From assembly GCA_029216955.1 (NCBI GenBank), contig JANAVB010009598.1, forward strand, positions 26,447,560 to 26,511,559: 64,000 nucleotides of DNA, given 5' to 3'. Positions within the stretch are counted from its first letter, which is position 1, and each line of letters opens with the position of its first letter. The stretch comes from Iris pallida (Eukaryota; Streptophyta; Magnoliopsida; Asparagales; Iridaceae). Shown here piece by piece: positions 10,001 to 22,523 of this stretch. A program made the translations under genes and the position numbers. The notes under the pieces are model-generated. The model ran no database searches. It was given only the letters and a program-made list of their open reading frames with translations, and was not told the DNA's origin.

Positions 10001-13000
10001 ATTTCAGAAAGGAGATGATTCTTGATGGCTCTGGGTTGCTTTGTCTCTGGTTAGAGCAATGCATGATCCAACTTTTCTCTTAAATTGCCTCATAGGGGAA
10101 AGTTGACTAACAGTTTTTTGTTTGAACCAGACACTTTAAATTAAACTAAAGGCCATTGAGTACTTTTTACCAAAGTTTTAAAGCGAGGAGCAACTTCAAG
10201 GCAATAGTGTCTTATATAGCTTGAGTCGGGGAGCGGTAGATAAGGCAACCTTAGAGCGCTCTCATGAAATGAGCTAACATAGAAGGTTAATGGTTATTAA
10301 AAAATGTATACTAAATACCAAGATGGTGTTGTTGGTACAAAACAAAGAAAATTTAAAGTTAATGATATGTTTTACGATATTGCTCATTCATGTAGAATGT
10401 TGTCTTGTAGCCAATGCAATAGAGATATACAAGTGATAATTCATTGATTTATTGAAATGAATACCTTGCAAAATATTGATGTATATGCTTTGAATTATTG
10501 AACATTTGACTATGAAATACCTTGCAAAATAGTTAATAATTAACTACAATTTAATCTCTTTACAACTTTGTACAAGTGAAGAACGATTAATGAGAAAAAT
10601 AAGATGGAAGTAACAACATTGCCATTTAATTACAACTTAATCATTTTAACTCAAGGTAGTCAAATGCGCAAGGCGTAGAGTGTCCATATCGCCCGAGGCG
10701 CACTTAAGACGTGGACCCAAGCGAAGCGAGACGCAAAAATAATAAATAATAAAAATATACATAAATAAATTAGTAACATAATAAATAAAACCAAATAACA
10801 TATTAAATTGTGTCAACTTCTTGGTTGCGCCTTGCTGAAAGACGCGTCCTAGGTGCGCCCAGAGAAAGGCACCTCGCCTAGTGAGGTGCGAGGCGCAGCT
10901 GCTACGACTTTTTGCGAGGTGCGCCTTTGACTACCATGTTTTAACTACAAAGAAGGTAAGAAATAAGATTTATATATACGATTCAATGTGAAATTGCATC
11001 ATCAATAGAGAGTGGACAAAGTAAAGATAAAAAAGTAAGAAACTATACCATTAAACCTAAATTAGGTTTTAGTGGTCGACAATAGTTGGCAATTGTTAGA
11101 GGTCAGATGTTAGTTGGTAGCAGTCACTTATTTCGATTATGCCGGTGCACCAACAAAATGGATTGTCCCTTGTTTCTTCCTGAAATTACATCTCGTATAC
11201 TCTGGTTTCGTCGTACTGATCCTTCAGAAGCCAAAGCTTTCTCTCCAGAACTATATTGAAGCGAACTCTTTTTTACTCATCAACTAACAGAACATCACTA
11301 GAAAATTTTAAACAGGATATTGTTTCATCTCTATACCCTTGTTTTGGTTACATGAGAAATTAAAAACACAACCAAACATGCAGGAAGCTAACTCCTGCCA
11401 CATCTCCATTAAGCAAGAGCTGCAGCTCAGCAGGGATCTCTTAGAATTGGTCAAGTGGTGCTGGAAGTCGCCCAATGTTATTTGGCTTTATCTAACCTTG
11501 AGTGATACCCTACATTTCTTCTTGTTGTGCTTGACTAGTATGTTTTTTTTTCTAGGAAGCACGGACACTCCAAAAATCTATGTTGTCATGTTAGACGTGT
11601 ATCAGACAATGTATTGGACACACAACGGACACTCCAAAATACACTTAGGACTCACCAAAGTAGTGTCGTGTCCCTGTCTCCATGTCTTTACCGAGTCCCT
11701 ATGTTACATGAATACGGGCACGGGATACAAACATTTTCAAATAGGTACAGAGGTAGTTAATTATGCTGCATGAGTACAGATGTGGGCATGGGTATTGACA
11801 CGATAAGGATATGGGTATCATTTTGCCATGTCCGTGCAACAAACTGAGTAAATTAGTAGGTTGGATTCTAGCTGTTCAAAAGTTGGTGAAATTCCAGATT
11901 TCACCTAGCAAACATTAAACACCTATATTTTCTGTAAATTCAATGAATAGAATTCATATGGATGTTTGATAAAGTGGTTGCTTTTGAAGTCTAGGTATTC
12001 TTTTTCGGTATCAAGATCGAAGAATGTGTCTAAAGTAATATTTATTTATCAAGTATGGATGCACTAACCAAATGAAGCTGACATTGTAACGTCTTAAAGT
12101 TGTTGATAACTCGATTATTTAATACTAGACTGATCTTTTGATTAAAATATTGCTTGTGTATGCCAAGACCAGATGTGAATATGAATTGCCTTGTAAGTGT
12201 GTCGGTGCAATCATAGAAGCTAATGTAAAAGGAAATTGTAAGTCTTGCTTGCTCCTATGACGAGGTTCTATTATTCTAATTGTTCATTTAAGTTATCTGG
12301 TGTGGCTACTATAGTTCATTTGTATCTCATGCACATATGAAGCCAAAACACAGCTTTGTAGTGGTCTTATATGCCTTTTTGTACATGACTTTCTATTTTC
12401 TTCTCTATCACCTTGCCTTTTATTAGCAGAAACTCTGAAGTTCTGCTACTCATGATTTTTTTGATGGTTTGATTTTCACATCCAACATAACCATTCCATC
12501 TTCGGCACTCCCAAAATGGTTATGTTGGTCGTCCATAAAACCCGTTGTAGACAGCCCTCTCGAAGATTGAGAGTATATCGACAATCTGTCATCTTGAGAA
12601 GCCCGAGCCCGATAGAGATATAGCTTGCTTTCCCCCAACATATGCTAACACTTCTCTGTTATTTTTTATTGTGCTGAAGTTCGCATTTTAGTAAATCCTG
12701 GAGGTGTCTTCTTTGTTTATTGCAAATATTGGTAATTACTGTCGGTTTTATGAATTTATCGAAGTTTCATTAACATCACTATGTTCCTTGTTGTGCATTT
12801 TGTTTTCATAGAAACAAATTAGTGATTGATTGGTAAACAAACAAGAAAACATAGTTTTAACATCACATTGGACATAAAAAATTTGTATTTCGTTTTGGAG
12901 ATCAATTAGTCTAATTGATCAGTATACGTGCACAGGCAGACTGTAATGTTATATAACTTATATTGCTTACTGCATGTGCAGTAAACCTACTTCCAAGACT

Positions 13001-14152
13001 ACTAATTAACAAATTGTTGGGTTTAGCCTTTGCCCCATTAACCCCTCCAATTGAAAGGTCTAAAAATGCTATCCCAACCCTTCATCTAAATAAAATAATA
13101 AATTTATTCTAAAGTTATACAATTAAATTTTTTAAGAAGAGGCAAGTTTAATGCTGCACATGTTGTCTTTTCCCTTGAAGTTTTCATATCTGATTAAAAC
13201 CTGATACTCTATGAGCTCTTGTCGTGCACCATAAATATTTTCACTTTGTATCTTACATGTCATTCTGTTCTCACTGGCCCTGGTTATTCCTAGGAAAATA
13301 AATTTCTTTCTCTGTTCAATTTAGCACCTTTGACGAACTTCACCTTGTTCCAAATTTTGTAGTATGTTATGCAATCTTTGACATTTGTCAAGCCAAAATT
13401 TGCGATTCCCAGCTTCAGTTTCTTATCTTGCCTGAACTTCCTACTGCAGAGAACAGATCCCGCCACGAAGGCCTCATGATGACGTACTTGACTCCCTCCA
13501 ATCTCTTAAATTGAAGCCCCCTCGTAAAGTATCCCCAGCAATGAGCACTCTACAGGGATACTATGGTCTGACACCCCCTAAAACAGGACCAGTGATTGAA
13601 GGCACAGAGATGGCTGTCTATAAAACAGGTAGGGTCCTCTGCATGGAAGATGGGTTGCTTCCGAGAGAGTCACCAGCATCTGATCCAGGTTTCAGCAGGC
13701 ATAGGAAGTCTAGAAGTTTGGTCTCACTGGAAAACGGTGACATGGTTGCTGAAATTGCAGCAGCTGGGGATGGTACTGAAGCTGATAAATCTGTCAGGAG
13801 ACGCCAAAAAGGTGAAGTCGATACATCTGTACGGACACCGGAGATACTACTAAAGGAGGACATTGGTGGAGGTTTCTCAGGGAGGACAGGTAAAGGTCTA
13901 GCTATGAGACCGAAAATAGGGTTCAGGACAGACATGGATGCAGGCCGGCAGAACTCCATTCCTGTCACAGATTCATTGGTGTCTGATTTCGTCTCAGTGC
14001 GGAAGTCATCAAGCACATCCAATTTGGTAGACTCGGAATCGTCATCTTCCTCTATCTGGCCTACAGGCAAGTGGTCGGATGCAATTGCTAGGCCAATTTT
14101 TGATGGTTTGCCGAAGCCTATGACAGGAAGGAGAAAAGCAGCTCTGGACTAG
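7032..14152 (+). CDS. LysM domain-containing protein, three exons
   Basis: Exons are 7032-7235, 8669-8799 and 13450-14152 (345 codons). Both introns obey GT-AG (phase 0 and phase 2) and the frame stays open across both joins. A serine-rich N-terminus (residues about 12-45) leads into one LysM domain at about 48-94 (motifs YIEHRVSKMDTLAGVA, DIRRMNGL, LQIPPG), which intron 1 splits between YGVE and VADI. A proline-rich linker follows, then a low-complexity basic/serine C-terminal half ending GRRKAALD. No signal peptide or transmembrane segment is seen, so this resembles the intracellular plant LysM proteins (At5g23130 type) and not the receptor kinases. LysM domains bind N-acetylglucosamine polymers in other proteins; the ligand here is unknown. 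The start is the first in-frame ATG (MRMERG); ATGs 6 and 21 bp further on are alternatives. Confidence 0.85.
7236..8668 (+). repeat. LysM intron 1, built of about 150-bp degenerate tandem repeats
   Basis: The segment AGAAATGTTGATGAATGTGG and its variants recurs near 7340, 7415, 7560, 7708, 7850, 7987, 8139, 8290, 8441 and 8571, mostly at intervals of about 130-152 bp. Each copy is followed by versions of TATATTGAATGCTATTTGTG, TTAGGTTTCATGTTGATT and TCAATTTAGGGTTTTC in the same order. The repeats fill nearly the whole intron and have drifted, so the array is old. The donor is GAG|GTAATG and the acceptor TACTAG|GTAGCT. Confidence 0.75.
10652..10938. mobile_element. hAT-type MITE, 287 bp, with 8-bp target duplication
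   Basis: The ends CAAGGTAGTCAAATGCGCA and TGCGCCTTTGACTACCATG form an inverted repeat. TTTTAACT is present on both sides (10644-10651 and 10939-10946), an 8-bp duplication as hAT transposases make. The interior is GC-rich near both ends (repeated GGCGC) with an AT-rich core and no coding frame. Confidence 0.8.
11557..11839. mobile_element. MITE with GCACGGACA termini
   Basis: GCACGGACACTCCAAAA at the left and GCCATGTCCGTGC at the right form terminal inverted repeats. Internal copies of CGGACACTCCAAAA (about 11620) and several GGGCACGGG/GTGTCCC motifs suggest further inverted structure. A 144-codon open stretch overlaps it but is not a gene. Confidence 0.5.
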
Positions 14153-14600
14153 TACAAATCTGTTGTCCTAATTCTTATTTTTCTTATCTTGTATCTGATC
14201 TATGGAGATACCAGCAACTCCTAGATTCAGGTATTTTTGCCGCGTCTTGGAGAAAGCAGGCATATATAGTAGAAAGATTTTTTTTTTTTTTTTGGGGGGG
14301 GGGGGGGGAATTTAGGAAATGTTGTAGTACTTGGGTCAGCTAGCTTTAATTGGAGATGCAAATGAGAGTTATTTCATCGGCAATATCTGCACAATTCTTT
14401 TGTATGAGTGGCAACATCTAACATTCATCAGTGGGGTCGTATACTTCATATGCTTTAACCCTTGTTTGTTATTACTTTAAAAAGGGATTCTTTTTGTAAA
14501 CTTGCAAATGGTGTATTGTACTAGGTCAGTTGTTTAGCAGGAATTTGTATAAGAAAGATGATGATACATAAATGGTACTACTACCCAATATTATGCTGCG
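14153..14600 (+). other. Probable 3' untranslated region of the LysM gene with a T16-G15 tract
   Basis: The sequence after the TAG stop has no competing gene. At 14278-14308 there is an uninterrupted run of 16 T followed by 15 G, which is prone to slippage and to assembly or sequencing error. No single poly(A) signal stands out; an ATAAATGG near 14568 is one candidate. Confidence 0.35.
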
Positions 14601-17467
14601 TAACTGCTGTCTTGACTTTGTTCGGGTCCCTAGATCTCCTGCAGATCTATACTGAGCAGCCCACCAGGCGAGGTTCTCGGCTGCAACTTAGTAGTGAACT
14701 CTATACACATTAATGCATGATCTGAAAACTTCTATCTAGTTTCTTACTAATATCTGTATTAAGATTAGGATTACAATGTGATGTATCTCATTGGACACAT
14801 GCCATCAGGTTATTTGGAAGTGTGATTGATGTTTTCAAGAATTATGTTTTTTTGAATATTTTATTCGTTTGTTTCAGATAATAAATGGCTCAAGGATTAT
14901 GTTGTCTATGAAAGTAAATGTATCACAAGTATGACTTTGAAGATAAGTTTGTATGGCCATGATATCACAATCTTAATTCTTGTATTGCATTACTGGGTCT
15001 TTTCATTGCTTGAGGTTTTGCATTCAGAGCTTTGCATTGAGCGGGATTGATGTTTTTTGTTCTGTCAATCACTGGCCAAGTCTGAGTCCTACTTGGATAC
15101 TTGGGGTTAGTCTTACTTGAGACATGGTTCACAGTGCAGTGAGCTTGCGCACATTATTTTTCCTTACGCCACTTTCTTGAATAAAATCTGCTTTTGTTGT
15201 GTAGATAGATGAGAGAGCGCTGTTATTCCAAGTTGCGTGCAGAATGTGCATTTATCGGTATTGGAAATGACTGATAGAATTGCCCCCGAAATTAAAGCTT
15301 TCTTTTTCCTAGTATGAGCTTGAAGTGAAAATTCTGCCAGCATTGCACTTCAGTACATCAAAGATCATTTGACCGAGTATTCCCAGCGTTCATTGGATCA
15401 GCATGATTTGGTCAGGACAGACTTTAGTGAGCCCACAATATTTCTGCTGGACATTTAGACCTACATGGTATTTTGAACTAACATATCCAAAATGCACAAT
15501 TTTAGTGCAAGTGTTAAGACCTGAACCTGCCATTTGAGAATCTTTCAATCAATGTACTTTTCAAGTCTCAATTCAAGATCGTAACTTTCCCTCATTCACA
15601 ATCAAACAATCAAATCATGAGGATAATTATTATTTTCATCTGTATGAGATATTAGAGTTAACCAATATCAATATCTATTCATTACTCTTATCGTATCCCA
15701 TCAGATAACTAATATGAATATTTATTAATTACTATCATCATATCCCACACTATCTCAGTTGTAATGAATAGATCAGAGAGAGAATCTATTTGTGATGAAT
15801 GGATCAGAGATATGATCAAGACCGACACAGCCATGAACAAGATTACACAGTCACTATTTGTGATGAATGGATCAGAGATAGGATAAAGACCGACACAGTC
15901 ATGAACAGGTTTACAGTCACGAAAAAGATTCGTCGACAGAGGATATAATTAACTAATACACAAATATAGTGATCATGTCAGGATTTACCGATCATTTAAT
16001 TTTTAGTTAAACATTGATAAAACTTTGCTCTTAAAATATTTTTACCTATTCTCTGAATTACTACTCTAATTTTAGTTAAATATAGTGATGGTCTATCTAT
16101 CTATTCTTATGATTCTTATAATGATCGTCTATCTTTATCCTATGTGTTTGGACTAACACTTCTTCTTGTATTTTATACCCATTAGTTGAAACAAAATTTT
16201 CATCTCACTTACAAATTGTGAAGCTTCGACTAAGACTTCGTGTATTTTATACCATCAGTTGAAACAAAATTTTCATATAACTAGTCTCCACTCTCCATGC
16301 CTATACCATATAGAATTTTAAGGACTATTTGGTTAATTATAATTTATATTGCAACACTTACATCAATTCCAGCATTTGTGGTTGCTTGTAAATAGTGTAT
16401 TCAACAAAAAAACTGCAAATAATATTTTGTTTACTATCATTTTTGTTGCATCCAAGGTGTGATTGGGTCCTACTTCATTATCAGATTATTTAATTAATTA
16501 GTGGTTTATATTTTTTTTATATTTTTACTAAATAGTGGTTATATGTTTGTTTTTCAATGTCTAATTAGACATTAATTACCTTTGTACCCTTTTTATAAAG
16601 TATTATAAAATAAAATACTTCGCTAATGCTATATCGAAAAATCATTCATAACATTAAAAATGTCAAAATAACTTCATTAGAATTAAGTGAAATATCACCT
16701 TCCCATATTATAATTCAAAGCAATTACAAAACATATCATAAACAAATATTTTAACACTCACAACAACTACAACATCAAAAGCAATAAAACTACATTAATC
16801 TCAAATTTTTGTATGTAATTCCGTCGCGATTTGATCACGCCATTCGTGCATAAATTATTAATCTTTTTTGTGTGTTACTTTGTTTTCAGATTTTATTTAA
16901 CCACCTTTAAGGATATAAGAAAAAATAATACATTTTCTAGGAATTACAATGGTCTTTTACCTCCAATTATAAAATGGGTTACAAAGAAAGTGACAAGCTA
17001 CCACTTTCTTTTTTTGGAACATTAATTAAACATCAAACTCTAATTGTATGTAATTAGATACAACTAACTGAACGCAATTAGTGATTCACAGTAAAAATTA
17101 AACGGCCTAGTGTTGCATGATATTTCAAGTTACAGTAATCAAAGCAAGTACCCAAACACAGAAGGCAAAAAGAAGGGGGAGAAAAAACATAAGCGTAGAG
17201 AATTTCTGGTTTAATGATAACTGTATTCCATCATGTTTTCTCTTTTATGAGAGAAATGAAGAATGATTCACTTATCCATAAATGATGGATGTATATTTTT
17301 TTTTTTATCTCAAATCAATGAATCTACAACTCTGAAAAACATAATGAAGAATGATTCACACATAGGAAGTTAATATTCTTTTACAGAACAAATGGAGAAC
17401 AAATCATAAACCATAATTGTTGAGCAGCCGCTAATATGACTTTGAAGTTGCCAGCCGAAATTCCTTT
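14601..17467. other. Intergenic AT-rich DNA
   Basis: I find no gene in this stretch. It holds a 68-bp tandem duplication at 15786-15920 and a possible element at roughly 16322-17114, whose ends (CTATTTGGTTAATT / AATTAAACGGCCTAG) look like weak terminal inverted repeats. The rest is unremarkable AT-rich sequence with short open frames. Confidence 0.5.
15786..15920. repeat. 68-bp tandem duplication, two copies
   Basis: CTATTTGTGATGAATGGATC starts at 15786 and again at 15854. The two units match except for a few substitutions and a short gap near the end, and both include AAGACCGACACAG and CATGAACA. Confidence 0.8.
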
Positions 17468-17670
17468 GGGTTATTTATTTATAGGGTCTCATATAATATT
17501 TGGTATTAGAGTTTAGGTCTCCATATTGTCCAATGTTAGAGTTTTGATCTCCATTTAAACTAATTTTGGACGGTGAACAGTGTAAATGGAGACCTAAACT
17601 CTAACATTGGACAATATGGAGACGTAAACTCATATCAAATATTATAGGAGACCCTGTAACTAAATAACCC
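17468..17670. repeat. Long near-perfect inverted repeat (hairpin or foldback element)
   Basis: Arms 17468-17557 and 17583-17670 are close reverse complements of each other, starting GGGTTATTTA and ending TAAATAACCC, around a 25-bp loop. A further partial copy of the outer arm (TATTATAGGAGACCCT) lies at about 17709-17724. The two arms differ at only a few sites, so if transcribed the RNA would fold into a long duplex. It is most simply a foldback-type MITE; no target duplication was convincing. Confidence 0.75.
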
Positions 17671-19800
17671 TAAAATTTAGGACATCATTCTGGGAGATTT
17701 TATAAATCAATATTATAGGAGACCCTTTCCTTTGTGCCCTTCGAAACGTTAACTTTGTATGCAGGACTGAGTAAGGATTCAATTGTGAGATGTGGCAAAA
17801 ACATTAACACATGATCTACTAGAACATGATGGTAAAGTATGTCCAAGAGGAATAAGCACAACGGATTATCTTCAAAGATTGTTGGAAGTATCATTTCTTC
17901 TTTGATTTTGTGGTTATTTATAGCCATATGGTCCTTGTTCCACTACCATGTAATGGTTAGTACCTGGTTAGGGTTAGTACTGTCATCCATAACTTACTCC
18001 CATTTCATAACGTACTCCCACTTCTATTCTTTCGCACTCACCTACGTTAAATAGCGATGTTCTCAGCTTCTGCAGTCACTTCTCAGATGTGGATGTTGTT
18101 CCTTCCTCTACCTTACATGAACCCACAGTTCCTCATAGTATAAACAGATGTGAATGTTCCTTCCTCTGTTCATTAGGGCTACTCAGGACTGTTGTTTATT
18201 CATATCCCAAGTCCGAAAAGCCAGCCCAATAAAATTTACACGATTATAAAATAAATAAAAAATGAGTGCAAACACCCATAAAGAATTATTGTTAACAAAT
18301 TGTGGGAAAAAAAATAGTTTTACGGCAGGCAGGCGGGCATGAATGTAAACTAAACAACAAGCTGTTACATAGTCCAATCCAGTTGAAGTTGTTGTACAAG
18401 ATATATTGCAGCTTACAATAAGATGTTGATCAAAAAAAGGTTTAGACATTACTAAAAATATATCTTATTCTTCTTGTAAATCGTAGTAGAGAGATCAGCC
18501 TCAATTCTTCCGATCTAAGTTTCTCACCCAGTCTATCACTTTAGAATTTGTCTCTCCATCTTAGTCAAGATGCTCATCACAGCTCCTAGTGGGAAGTAAC
18601 AAGAACAGGAAGAAGAAAAAGAATTGAATCCAAAGAATAAAGAACCAGGCTTGGTTCTCCAGTGTCATGGGGCCAGCGGAGGTTGAAAAGCATATCAAGA
18701 AACCTAGCATTGACTAATAACACCCAGTACCCACCAACAATAGTAGCCGAGAATAACCAAAACAAGATTATACGAACATATGCATATACTCTAAACAAGC
18801 AAGATTGCATGCACAGATTGGTAATTGACAAAATAAAAGTAAATCACATGCAGAAAGAGAGAAATGGTTCAAACAAATGCCACAAAAGTCAAATTTCACA
18901 AAGGAACCAATTTGCGCAGTGGAATGAAGACTTCAGTCTTAAAGTTCTGTCTAACCTCAGTACAATCTAAGATGTTATCCGCCTTCACTGTCTTGTCCTT
19001 TAAGTTTATATGCTTCTCCAGGAACTAATGGTTGAAGCCTCAAATACTTGGTCACTACCCACCATGTGCACGTGTCCACTGACCCATCCTGCAATGACAA
19101 AAATCATGGCACAGTTCAGTTCCATATTCCAACCAAATTGCACGACTCTATTTGTTGGGATTGTGTAAGCGATGATTCATACATTATAGCAAGGCACAAG
19201 AGAAAGCTAGAATTTGGAAGCTCCAAATGAACTTATGATTCCAGTTCCTCTCGGTGTTCCAGAAATGCCAAGTCAAAAACAGAGGCTCGGACTAGTTACT
19301 GGTTTTGTTACTGGTTCTTTCTCAGTCTCTGGCCATACTATCAAAATAATAGGTGCTAAAGAGAAACACAATAAATATTTACAAAGTATGCTTCACAGTT
19401 TACTTTATGAATTCTATTAAGCAACTATGCCCACGATCATATAGCCTTACATTAGCAAAACTTAAGGGAAAGGTTATGCGCATACTTAGGACAGTGGATG
19501 GAGCTATGGAGCATGGGTATCATTTCGCAACTAAAAAACTTCTGTCATTCCAAATATGTAGGAGGGTTTTAAAGTCCTTGCAAACATCTTTCTTTTGGTA
19601 TATATCTCTTGCCCCTCCATGCTTGGTAAAAAAAGGAGTAGAGGTGATCAAGTAGCTAAAACAAGATATATACCTCAACTAAACTTATCAAATTAGCCTC
19701 TCTAACCTTGTATCTATGCTGGTCTAACTAATGATCCTTTTCTCTGAAGCATTTGTACATAGGAACAAGAAAAGAATCATTGGCCAATAAACAGTCGCAA
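17671..19800. other. Intergenic DNA between hairpin element and LTR-like fragment
   Basis: Apart from the possible orphan exon at 18975-19088, I see only short unconnected open frames and AT-rich sequence. No RNA gene or complete transposon could be delimited. Confidence 0.4.
18975..19088 (-). pseudogene. Possible orphan terminal exon of an unidentified gene
   Basis: On the minus strand a good 3' splice site (TTTTTGTCATTGCAG) is followed by 37 codons and a stop. The frame contains the motif TCTWWVVTKYLRLQPLVPGE, which reads like real protein rather than noise. I cannot assign the family, and I found no matching upstream exon between 19089 and about 19700. It may be a remnant of a displaced gene or a chance open stretch. 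Confidence 0.25.
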
Positions 19801-19809
19801 GCAGTTAGT

Positions 19810-21402
19810 GCATACAGTTTCCTCTAAAAAAAAGTCCGTGTACTGAACTTTTTTATATTAAAGAAGAAAGAGTACAACAGAAGTCCGTAATAGGAATTCC
19901 GAGTACAATTGAATATGGGAATTGGGGCGATGGAAGTCTGCGGTCGAGTTTTTTTACTCTGTCGACGATCCGGTATAAATATTGTTGAAGCTTGTTAACT
20001 CCGGTTCACTGGCAGGATCTGGACAACAAAGGGGGCTCTTATCACTGAAAGCTCTATGTGAAGAATTGTAGCAAAATGCAGCATACGTAGCATGCCCCTA
20101 CGAGGAAGATATTGTCCGATATTTATAGCTTTTCTTCACTTGAACAGCTACGCGCGCATAGGCAGAAAATACAGTGTCTTATGTCTCAGAGGCGCATGGA
20201 GATGACTAGACGCATAGGAACCTGAAGTTAGTGGGGGGTGAACGTGCACAAAAATCACGTATAGCCTGACACGTGGCTTGAGATGTGCTGCACGAAACAC
20301 TGCCATGTCAACACACGATCTCTTCATAAGAATGACTATGCATCTAACTGCATTTGACGCATAAGCTCTTCTATTGCATACTATAAACTGGAAGCCGCAT
20401 AAGACTTAGCCGCATAGGAACGGTCTTGTACAGCTGTAAAGTAGAATGATTACGATGAGGTAATCATTCACATCTCTTCGTAATCCGTCCTGTGCATACT
20501 GTCCAAGAATCAACTTCATGTCAGACAAGATAGCTACGTGCTCTTGGTGCTATGCATCTTTTTTTATTTAAAAGTTCATTGCCTTGAGATAAAACTTTAT
20601 AGGATGTATGATGATCGAGTCATGAATTTTGGCACATAGGTGCATAAGGCAAACTATGCACCTATTTGAGTATGTGCCTTTTTCATGCTTTCCCAGTAGA
20701 GTCGCCAAAACCCCTTCAAAATTTTTAAATTTTGAACAAGTTTTGAAATACTTTGAAAGAAGCATGAGAGATTTGTCTCATAAGACTTTTGATGCATTGG
20801 ATCACTGCCACGTTGTCAATGCTTCAACTTTTTCCCTCGAAATTTGAATCGTCTTTGAAATTTGAGACGGTTGTTACTCTCCCATGCATGGATCGAGACT
20901 TAGTCAATTGTCAAACGTTATTTCAGGAACAGAAAATCACGCAACAGTTAATGTTGATCCGACTGCTTCAACATAATCATGACACATAACGTCTGGCCGC
21001 ATACTGCAGCTTTATGCGCCTATGTGATCCTTCCATCACTATAAATAGGACTGCTGGCAGAAATTTTCATCACATCTCTTGAGCATAACTTTGCTAAGGG
21101 CATTTCTCTTCGTCTTTTGTTCTATGAATCAACTAAGTTATTTCTTTGCACAAAGTGGATGGATAAAAACTATTATCCTGATCATGCTTGAATACAGCAT
21201 ATTGTTAGGGTGCATAGTTGGGGTTGCAAACCTTCAACAAGAAATGCATTGCTTGTAGGAACTTCTATTGCACAAGAGTTATCACCGGGCTTCATCAAGA
21301 ATGTGTTGCTGGAAGAAATCACTGGCATATAGAGTATAGGCGTAGGAAGCTAGACATACTTGTCTATGCGCAGGACGAAACTTTTTTTTAGTTGGTTAAG
21401 AT
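19810..21402 (-). mobile_element. LTR-like fragment related to the Tat element's 3' LTR region
   Basis: Order and wording resemble 35007-35971. A TTTTTTATATTAAAGAAG..GAGTAC start resembles TTTTTATTACAAAC..GTAC; a reversed TATA (GATATTTATAGC near 20108) corresponds to CTATTTATAGAG near 35349; spaced GCGCATAGG-type motifs correspond to GGCGCCTAAG motifs; and CCCCTTCAAAATTTTTAAA..TTTGAAATACTTTGAA corresponds to CCCCTTCAAAGTTTTCAAA..TTTGGAATACTTTGAA. It looks like a decayed solo LTR or truncated element of a related Tat-type family. Boundaries are approximate. Confidence 0.4.
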
Positions 21403-22451
21403 GTAGTGTCCCGTCCCAACACCGTACCCCGTTCCTTGTTCGCGGGGAGCGTGGTTAAAAAAATACTGTCGCTGTCGATTGATCGGAACCAATTGAATTA
21501 ATATCCTTTACTCGTTATGGAATGACTTCTTCGAAATCAAGTCCCATATTCAGCGGATTGCGCCTCGAGGATGGATTTTGCGACTGAGTCGGAAAAGACC
21601 TCATATTGCTCTGTTTTTTATGTCGCACTTGCTTCTTTGGCTTTAGTTTTATGATTGCATTTTCGTGAATATTTTCGATGGATTTCATTGCTTGCGTTCT
21701 TCGAACTTCGTATTTCATATCGAACTCGGAATAAAAGGGTAGAGTGCTAATTCGTTGCTTATACGATTTCAGCTGATCGTGTAGGCGCCATCTAGCGTAG
21801 CCGTCCTCTTTCCTCCCGTCTCAAGTAAATCTAGGTGAGTAGCTGCGAATGAAATGATAGACGTAGATGCACGGATACAACTGCTTATTTCTATAGATCT
21901 GTGCATGCTTTACTTAGTACTCTTGTCATAGAACTGTTATATGTTTTACCTTACATATATGCCATAGAACTATGCTAAACAAAGATTGATGCTATGAATG
22001 AATGTTGCAACAATAAGGCGGAACACAATGGAACTGGCTAAGTCTTTAAGAATGCGTAGACCATGCTTGAATAACTAGTTTTAGTCTATCATAGTCATGG
22101 ACAACTTGTACACAAGGTTTCGCTTCCTCGAATGGGACCGATTCGGCCTAGAAGGAATGCATAATAGTTGTGTTGGATGCTAGCACGGGTCATTCGGAAC
22201 TTTCAGCAGGACTAGCTACCTGCACTGAAAGGGTCGCCGTCTCGACTAAGCTATACGTCCAGGATGACTTGAATTGCCAATGACCCCCACCTACACACTG
22301 TTTACAAGCTTTTGATATAAATCTAACAAGGAAGAACATGGTAAGTTACACTGCAATGACACACCCTGCCGTTGGTAAGATTTATTGTAGTTATGTTAAT
22401 TATGCCTATCAAATACTTGCATGAAATAATTAGGATGGCTAAAAACTTCAC

Positions 22452-22523
<72 letters not shown>

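Larger units (their letters stand above)
8800..13449 (+). other. LysM intron 2 (4.65 kb)
   Basis: The donor is AATGG|GTACTT and the acceptor CTACTGCAG|AGAACAG; the split GG|A codon is restored across the join. The intron contains an inverted partial copy of the intron 1 repeat (8862-8886), a 17-bp direct repeat AATTATATTAAAAAGAT near 8884 and 9038, a hAT-type MITE at 10652-10938 and a further MITE at 11557-11839. I see no additional exon: the other open stretches are short and not in phase. Confidence 0.65.

Noticed and set aside
11339..11773. 144-codon open frame in LysM intron 2
   Set aside because: It crosses a MITE end (11557) and has no splice-compatible phase or protein motif.
13596..14070. 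Additional open frames overlapping LysM exon 3 on both strands
   Set aside because: They lie inside a coding exon whose frame is fixed by splicing phase and a stop at 14150; they have no motifs.
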